Source: Diphasiastrum complanatum (taxonomy: Eukaryota > Streptophyta > Lycopodiopsida > Lycopodiales > Lycopodiaceae). Taken from it: 64,000 nucleotides of DNA. Shown here piece after piece: positions 11,172 through 20,100 of the stretch; position 1 is the stretch's first letter, and every line of letters begins with the position of its first letter. The stretch is from assembly GCA_029204225.1 (NCBI GenBank), contig CM055113.1:5740647-5804646 (forward strand). Reading direction: 5' to 3'. Below the pieces are notes generated by a model. It searched no databases, was not told the DNA's origin, and saw only the letters and a list, made by a program, of their open reading frames with translations. The translations under genes and the position numbers were made by a program.

Positions 11172-14100
11172 GGGTTGCTGTTTCATTGGGCTGTGCTTTG
11201 ATATCCTTGATATATATTGTTTCGTTTCAAGTGTATTCTGGCTGGTGCTGTACCGACTGATGTTTTTGAGAGAGTATGCAATCGACAGGAATTAAACTTG
11301 TAAACGATGGCTAAAATGTTGACTATTTGCTAACCCGAGCTTCTGATGCACTATAAAAGACTCTTGGTTCATGGTGGTTCTAGATTTTGATGATCTTAAA
11401 GTAGTAGAAGTTTGGCTTTGTATGCTCAGCATTACAACCGAATACATATAGCTATTAAGGTTGTGATACATGTAACATGTTTGTGGTTGACTCATTGATA
11501 CGATGCAAACTTGTAGGAAGTCATATTGTTCTATTTGTTGAATAGACAGTTTTTATATCATAGCCTAGTCTCTGTGTTCCTGGCAAGGTGTTTATTATTA
11601 GAGAATTTAGTACTAGCAGATGATTCATTAAGTTCTTCCTCTTATGCGCATAGGACAAAATCTAAGCTTGAGAAGAATTTCTTTTGCAAGAAGTGTAAGG
11701 ATCGCCAAGTGAAGATCCTCTAGATCCTGTTGCATGCACCAAAATGACTACTATGGAGCCAAACCACCCAACCAACTAGAAACCAAGAGTCAAACCTCAA
11801 TCAACTTCTCCCCCGAGCCACAGTGATTGAGTACAAGAAAGGAGAGGATTCCGACTTTTGGAAACTGAAATCAGGTTCTGGATATGGGTGACCTACAAGA
11901 TATATAGGCCCCAAAAGCCTAGGAATATTCTATTACCAATTTTCAACCAATCGCTTTTGTTTACATGAGTCAATCACCATGCACTAGCTCCACATGTCCT
12001 ATTTAAAGCATCTGGGCCCTCACAAGATTATAAATTACATTTCTTGCCTAGTCCGAAATGGCGAGACGTAATTGATAAACTCGTACACGGGAGTACCGAA
12101 TATCCAAGTCTAGGATTATGCCGAATCCTATATACAGGATGTGGACGTAACAAGAAGGCACTCACATCGTGGTTTTCACAAGTTATATGTAAATATTGTT
12201 CATTTACTAGAGCAGTTTGTATTGAAATCACTATTACGTCTTGTGGAGTTTAACATGCAAAAACCTTTCAAACTTGCCATGCCTATTATGTAATTATTTG
12301 GAAGACTTGTAGAACCTTAACTTGCACACGCATTCAAATATGCTGGGCTTGGAGTTAGCAGGTTCTCTCTCTCTCTCTCTCTCTCTCTCATTGATCTCTG
12401 CTTTGATGTTATTTAGATTAGCTGCTGATGTGGTGGATTATATTACTCTTGTGCTGCAGCCTTCAAAATCTTGAGTGCTGCTTCGTGGTACTCTTTCCTT
12501 ACTTTTCGTAAGTGTTTGTACTTTTTGTCGATTACATCTTTACCTTATCTGGCTTAGATTGCCTTTTGTTTGGGATTTTGTGCTTAATTGCTTCTTCATT
12601 GAGATAGTACTATAAGCATTTATTCGACATATATCGTAGTCAGCTCATGAATGTTTTACTTTACTGAGTATCAATGATGCTAAAATCAGGTACATGCTGG
12701 CAGAAGGGCTTGGATTGTCTGGAATAGTTGCGATTCTATTTTGTGGAATTGTAAGTGTGGACAACAACTACCTTGTTACTACAGATTTGTTTTTTAGATA
12801 TATATTGCCTTTTTGGTGATAGATTTGTGGTTGAAATTTGTTTCTATATTATGGCACCACAGCCACTTCCAACAAAATAAAAGGAGCTCCTTTTTTGCAG
12901 ATCATGAGACAATATACTATTCCAAACCTTTCAGAAAATGCGCAAGCTTTCACTTCAGCATTTTTCCAGCTGATTTCTTCGTTAGCTGAGAGTTTTGTGT
13001 GAGAATTCTCTTACAACCATATTTATGCTGTCTCTGACTGGCTTGAGATGCTTGCCTGATTTGACACATCAAAATGAGATGTTTTTCTGACCAACAAAAC
13101 AGGCTTAGGTCCTCCGTGTGTTGTACTTGAACCTTTTATGTGAAACTAATCTATTTCTTTTCTGGCAGCTTCATATACATGGGGCTTGATATCGCCACAG
13201 AAAAGCACAGCTGGTCTCATGTCGGATTCATCTTCTTTTCTATCGTATCCTCCTTCAGATGAATAGCTTTTCTAAGTTTAGACCTGTCATTTTGCACACG
13301 ACCCCATGTTTTTATGAAGCCAGTGATATTCAGGTAAAGTAGTTTGCTAGAAATTTTGAAGTTTTCTGTGAAAGCCTTGACAGGAACCTGCTGTGCATAC
13401 TTGATAAAGGTTTTCATCATAGTAGCCAGGTGAGCTATCCCTTTCACATATCATGTTGTTGATCATTGTAATTTTGTAAGTGTTTCTATGAAGCATACTT
13501 GAAAAAGAATTTGACAGCATTCCATACAGAATTCAAGCTCATAGTCTTATGTCACAAGGCCTGTGTGCCGTAGAAGAGAGCTGAATCCAAGTTTACAATT
13601 ATAGATATCAAGTTTGAAAAGCTATATGATGGATGCAAGTGATCCAAAAAGTTCAAGAAAAAGGCACATTAGACTAAAATGCCCAAATCCTTGCAACACG
13701 CCAGTGTGAGAAAGAGAAGAAATTAAGAAATAAAGTGGGAGGGGAGAAGAAGCTTCATTGTTTGGTATTTTTGTACCAAACATCTACATAAAACAAAGAT
13801 AGTGCATCCATGTTGTTCATTGGCAGAAGCACAAAACATCTCGAGGAGAAAAAGAATATAAGCTATCCTAATATGTTGCAAATAATGTGCGAGTAAAGAG
13901 CATGCACATCCAAGGAGACTCACTACATGAATTTTCCATCGTCGTGCTCACACTCGAAATGCTATGAGTAGAAATATCAGATTTCTGAAATGGTTGCCTC
14001 TGGTCATTGCTTTGAAAGAATTCTCCCTAGTGCATTGTATATATATTGTTTGTTCCTGGTATCGAGCGCTAGCTGATAAGTCAAGGACTTGTCATGAGGG

Positions 14101-17100
14101 TTTGCACTATGATGTATTGGAACTTATGGCCTCTTATGATGTATTGATATTTTTGGCCTTACAAAACTATATATGGACCTCTAAGGTGCTATTATAAGTT
14201 ATTTTAACCAAACGTTAGTGATTGAAAGGGCCCAACAATTGTTGACCGGGTTACCTGCTAAGTGTCATGGAACTCAAGTTTAGCATCACATGAAGTACAA
14301 ACCATGTGCCCCACAATGTCAAATACCAATGAAACAATGCCTTACTGCCGGTGCAAGAGACTAAGTAGCAGGCTATAGGGAAGGAAAAGAATCTAGGTTC
14401 AGTTATGTAACTTCCTGTTAGGAATTAATGGATTAATTAATTCATTGTAGAGGCCAGCCTGCGTGCTAGAAGGCCTAGTTCTATTTTAGTATAGGTGAAA
14501 TCTATTTTTAGTATAGGTACCTAAGCTAGTACCAATTTTGCTAGAATAGTATAGAAATCTATTTTAACCAAGTTAGCATAGATTTCTATTGTTAAGACTT
14601 CATAATGAGCATTTTGATATTGTAGAAGGATACCTTTTGCTCTATAAGAGTAGATGGGCGCCCACCTCCATTGTTATCTCAGTTTCCAGCTTATGAAGCA
14701 TAGCTTCTTGCAGTCTCTCTTCTTCTTCAGCTTGTGGTTGATGTTTTGTGTGAGTACTAATAAGATTAGTCTACTCCGATTAGAGAATCTCTTCGATTCT
14801 AACATGGTATCAGAGCCCGGTTTACTCCTGTGCTCGCTTGAGAGGGAGTGTTGACGGATATGGCAAGCCACGCACAGGGCTCACGCCTGCCTGCGTGAAG
14901 GCGCTTGAGAGTGCAAGACGTCAAAGCAGATCCCATAAGTATTCTAAGTGATTGGAATGAGGGGTACTTAAGCAGTTACGGGTCCTTAGTCCCTTGTTCT
15001 CTGGCGCCAGCCCTTTTGGGCACTGAGGGCATGTGGACACGGGTGGCTAGGCGGGATCCCAACACTGAGGGCATGTGGACACGGGTGGCTAGGCGGTTGG
15101 GGGTGGGATCCCAACACGCGGCCCGCACGTGGCCAATGTGTAATAGTTCCTAACACCACAGTAGGGCAAACACTAACTGATTCACCCAACCTTGCCTACT
15201 CCCTGATATAGAGTAAGCCCCTCCTAGCCCAGTGTGAGGACTGGTAGCATGCTACTGTCAAGTGTCGGCCACGTGGCACTGACGTGGCCGACTGCACGTC
15301 GGGACCCAACTGGGGGCCCTATCCTGCTGACAGGGTCCCTAGGTTGTGTTAGGCTTGCCATGGCTATGGACCGTGCTGGGGCACACTACTCACACTGTCT
15401 TGCCCTGTTGGTCATGTACGCTGGACACGACCCTGATTGTGGTATCTGACCTATCTGTGTTCTCTAGGGTTCGGCACTAGTTACGAGCTCGTAACACAAT
15501 GGACCAGGTTTTGTAATATGGTATTAGAGCCATCTCGTTAAGATCGGGATCTACGGAAGGAAGGAGAAGATCAGCGCTGTAGGAGATTGCATCTAGTGGA
15601 GGTGCTATTTGGTGAAGGTTGTATTTGGTGGAGGCGTCATCCTGTGCAGGTTTTTCTGGTGGAGGCGCCATCTTGTGCAGGTTTTTCTAGTGGAGGTTAC
15701 ATCTGGCGCAGGTATCTTCTGAACAGGTAGCAGTTTTAGACAGGCAGATCTGAGGGAGGCAACATCCAGGACAACAAAACAGGTCTTTTCTTGTGCAGGT
15801 TTTATCTGGTGCAGGTTCATCTGTAGGTGGCAGTACCTGAGCAACATCTGACCAGAACAGAGGCATATCTGAGGGCGGCAGTTTTTGGTGGAAGCAGCAT
15901 CTGGGGGCACCAACATCTGACCAGGACAGGCTTTATCTGAGGCAGTTTTTCAGAACAGAGGCACATTTGAGGGCGGCAGTTTCTGGTGGAGGCAACATCT
16001 GGTTCAGGCATATCTAGGGACAACAACATCTGAAAAATCAGATCAGATTTGGAACAGATAACAACCAGATAGGTGTTATTTGAGTGAGCCAGAACCTGGA
16101 CAAGTCAGGTAAGAACCAGACAGGGTTTATCTGGGACAGGCAACAATCAGATAGGTGATATTTGAGGGAGTCCAAATCAGATTCAGGTCAGAACCAGCCA
16201 GGCTCCATCTAGGACAGCAGACAGGTATTTTTGAGGCAGGTAGTATCTGGACAGGTGCTATCCAGGGAAGGCGACAATTAATAGATTGCTGCATGCAAGT
16301 ATATTCTTAGTAAAAAAAAGCCTGTCATTTTTGTACAAAGATGGGGAGTCTGAATGAATCCGTTCTTCCAGAATCAAGCAAGTTAGATGGATCTAACTAC
16401 AACTTGTGGAAGTTCAAACTTCAGAATATCCTTCAGGACAAAGATTATTGGGAAATTGTCATGGGACAAGAGGTGATGGCTCACGGTCTCAATGATCAAG
16501 ATAGAAGGGCATTTGACAAACGGGTGCAACGTGCGCATCATATCATCAACTTATTTGTGGAGGATAAGGTGATTCCTCTGATCAGGAATGCAGTTGGGCC
16601 TAAGGATGCATGGGATATCCTTAAGAACACATATGAAACGGTAAGTAAGTCTCGAGCGTTGTTCTTGAACAATAAGCTTCATACCTTGAAAATGGAATCA
16701 GAAGAATCCATTACGGATTTTATTACTAGGGTGAATGATCTAAGAGATCAGTTGTCTTCTATAGGGGAAATTGTACTTGATAATACTCTAGTACAAATTG
16801 TTTTGAATAGCTTACCATTACAATATCAGAACTTTGTTATGACACTAAGTTTGAGGGAGAGATCGCCGACATTTGATGAGCTCAATGGTTTGCTACTTCA
16901 AGAGGAATTACGAAGACAAAACCTGATGTCTAGGAAAGACTTCAAGGGATTGGGATTCTTTTCCAAGAATCAAGGTAAGAAGGGCAAGAAGAAAGGAGGC
17001 AAAAAGGATCAGAAGCAGGAAGGCAAGGACAATACGGAAAAAGGAGACACTTCCAAATCTAATCCAAAGAGAAATGGCAATTGTAATTTTTTATGGCAAG

Positions 17101-20100
17101 TATGGTCATTTTGCGTTTGAGTGCAGGAAAAAGAAGGCTATCCAGGACAAAAAGAAGCAGTCAGGCAACTTCATTGAAGACGAAGACAAAAGTGAAGCTG
17201 TGGGATGCTATGAGTTATTCTCAGCTTCAACATCAAAGATCTCTAAAGACTGTTGGTATATTGATTTTGGAGCAACGCAACATATGACACCACATCGTGA
17301 GTGGTTCACACAGTTTGATGACACTGGTGTAAATTCACATGTCAAGCTTGGAGACAATTCTTCTTACAATATCAAAGGTAGAGGTACAGTGAGAGTACAT
17401 TTACCTTCAGGGAATATAGGAGAAATTAAGAATGTTCTCTATGTTCCAAGTTTAAAGAAGAATTTACTTTCAGTTTCTGCTATCACTAAGCAAAATATGA
17501 AAGTTGAGTTTGATGTTCAGAAGTGTCTCATCAAAGACAAAAGCAAAGACGACAAAGTTGTGGCCACAGGATCTTTGGAAGGTCGACTTTACAAACTTGA
17601 TGCGTCTACACCGGATCATCAGGTTTGTGCAGCTTCTGATAGCATGGAGAGCATGATATGGCATGAAAGGTTTGGACATCTAAACTATAAAAGCTTACAG
17701 TTTCTAAAAGACAATAATATGGTAATAGGATGACCTAATATTGTGTCGTATGCAGTTTCCCAAGGATGGAGCATATAGAGCTAAGGAGATCTTGGAGCTT
17801 GTTCATACAGACTTATGTGGTCCTATGCAGACTCAGTCTATAGGTGGAGCATCCTACTTCATGGTATTTGTGGATGATTTTTCAAGGAAGGTATGGATAT
17901 ACTTGCTTAAGTATAAGAGTCAAGCTTTTAAGTTCTTTACTCAATTCAAATTACTTGTTGAGAAGAAGACAGGAAAGCAAATCAAGATTCTACGTTCAGA
18001 TAAGGGAGGTGAATTCATATCTACAGAGTTCCAGGAATTCTGCAAAGAACATGGAATCAAGAGACAATTTGCTTTGACTGATACACCACAACATAATGGA
18101 GTAGCCGAGAGAAAGAACAGGTCTATTGTGGAGAGTGCTTGAAGCATGCTACGAGGTAAGAACCTCAAGAATCATTTGTGGGGCGAAGCAGTTAGTACAA
18201 CAGTTTACTTGATTAACAAAAGTCCTACAAAAGCTGTTCTAAATCAAACTCCAGAAGAAGCTTTCACAGGCATAAAACCTAAAGTGGATCATCTACGAGT
18301 TTTTGGTTGTATAGCATATGCTCATATTCCTAAAGATAATCGTCAAAAACTTGATTCAAAGGCAATCAAGTGTTTATTCCTTGGTTATGATGAGGAAGAG
18401 AAAGCATATCGCCTTTATAATCTTACTAGTAAGAAGGTGATTATGAGCAGGGATGTTGTATTTGAAGAAAGTGAGTCTTCTACCCTAGAAGATCATGAGG
18501 AGGATGTATTTTCTCCTTCATCAAAAACTCCTATTATAGAAGATGTTCAGGAAGATACAGGTCCATGTGATACAGCTTCTACACAAGTTGTACCAAGGGT
18601 GAGTACACAGGTGGATTTTGGTAAACGAAAGGAAAGGTCAAGAGTATTTGATACATATTCTCCTTCTACGCCACCTACAAAGAAGTTACCAAGATGGTAT
18701 TTTGAGACTATAAAAGATAGTCAAATGTTGGATGAGGGAGAATCGAGTCAACAAGAAGCTAAGAGATTGACACGGTCAAGTGGACACTATCATGAAGATG
18801 AAGAAACGCATTATGCATTTATGGCTTCAGTGTTGGATTCAGAGGATCCTTTATTTTATAGAACCAAGTTTAAGCTTAATGGTTATATTGAGCCAGATTA
18901 GTAACCAAAGGACTTGGTTGTGATTGATAATTAATTATCCATTAAGGGGGAGTGTTAGGAATTAATGGATTAATTGATTCATTGTAGAGGCCAGCCTGCG
19001 TGTTAGAAGGCCTAGTTCTATTTTTAGTATAGGTGCTATCTATTTTTAGTATAGGTACCTAAGTTAGTACCAATTTTTCTAGAAAATAGTATAGAAATCC
19101 ATTTTAACCAAGTTAGCATAGATTTCTATTGTTAAGACTTCATAATTAGCATTTCAATTGCTATTGTAGAAGGATAGCTTTTGATTTTCATTGTGGGCAG
19201 TCTCTATAAGAGTAGCTCCATTGTTATCTCAGTTTCCAGCTTATGAAGAATAGCTTCTTGCAGTCTCTCTTCTTCTTCAGCTTGTGGTTGATGTTTTGTG
19301 TGAGTACTAATAAGATTAGTCTACAGAGAATCTCTTCGATTCTAACACTTCCAACCATGTCTTGGTGAAGGGTTTGGATTTGCAGCATAAATGTACCTAT
19401 TTGGCATTTGTGCATGTTTAGAGTAGTCAGATGCACAAGCATTGAAGACTGATATTGTAACAATAAAATGTTCACAGAGCCGCAAATATATTGCCTTGCG
19501 CATATCTTGTAAATTTGGTACGTCCAGCTTCAAAACAGATACCTATGAAGCATCAGCAAGCTCTTTGTTTCAGTGGTAAGTATTTTGAAGTTTAATCATG
19601 TATGTGTATGCACAGGTTCATGTTTCATTTTAGAAAGTACATTCAATTTGGATAATGCTATTAAATATTTATAAGAAGCAAGAGAAAAGCATTTATTTTC
19701 TGTCAGGCTTGCGAGGTGCAATGGCATTTGCACTGGCAATGCAGTCGATGCGTGACCTGCCAGAAAAGAGTCATGGCCGCTTGATTTTTACAACCACTAC
19801 CGCAATTGTAGTGATCACGGTATGGCTGAATTTTTTAGTCCTTTTCTAAGATCACTTATTTCATGTTTTGTGGCTTTGCAACTTTCTTTTTTTCCTGAAT
19901 AGGAATTTTTTTGTTTAACCTGGCATCCCTCAATACGTCAAAGAACAAGTTTTTGGTGGCAACAAGCGCACCATTATCAAACTCTTAGATCCCAGAGTTT
20001 ACATATGACTTTTTCAGATGAATTATTGCTGATGATGGATTTTCAGATGAGGTTATAAATAGGAGATTGATGTAGGTTCTATTTATTGGAGGCTCAACAT

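Larger units (their letters stand above)
14416..19347 (+). mobile_element. Ty1/copia LTR retrotransposon lacking RT and RNase H, inserted in an NHX intron
   Basis: LTRs at 14416-14804 and 18953-19347 (both TGTTAGGAATTAATGG...TTCTAACA), flanked by CTTCC at 14411-14415 and 19348-19352. PBS TGGTATCAGAGCCCGG follows the left LTR at 14805 and GGGGGAG precedes the right one. The 4.9-kb element has a 1.5-kb leader, gag, protease and integrase, but after integrase it runs into the 3' LTR, so the reverse transcriptase and RNase H half of pol is gone. It is in the same orientation as the host gene. Confidence 0.95.

Noticed and set aside
12336-12361. Treating the NHX exon start as an ordinary GT-AG acceptor
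   Set aside because: The only nearby AG (12312) would put TAA in frame before FKYAGL; the AT-AC solution keeps frame and family sequence.
13217-13447. Minus-strand open frame of 76 codons
   Set aside because: It overlaps NHX exons on the plus strand that join in phase and match the family; no match for the minus frame.
14905-15189. Open frames on both strands in the copia leader
   Set aside because: They lie between PBS and gag in a duplicated GC-rich stretch and have no conserved feature.
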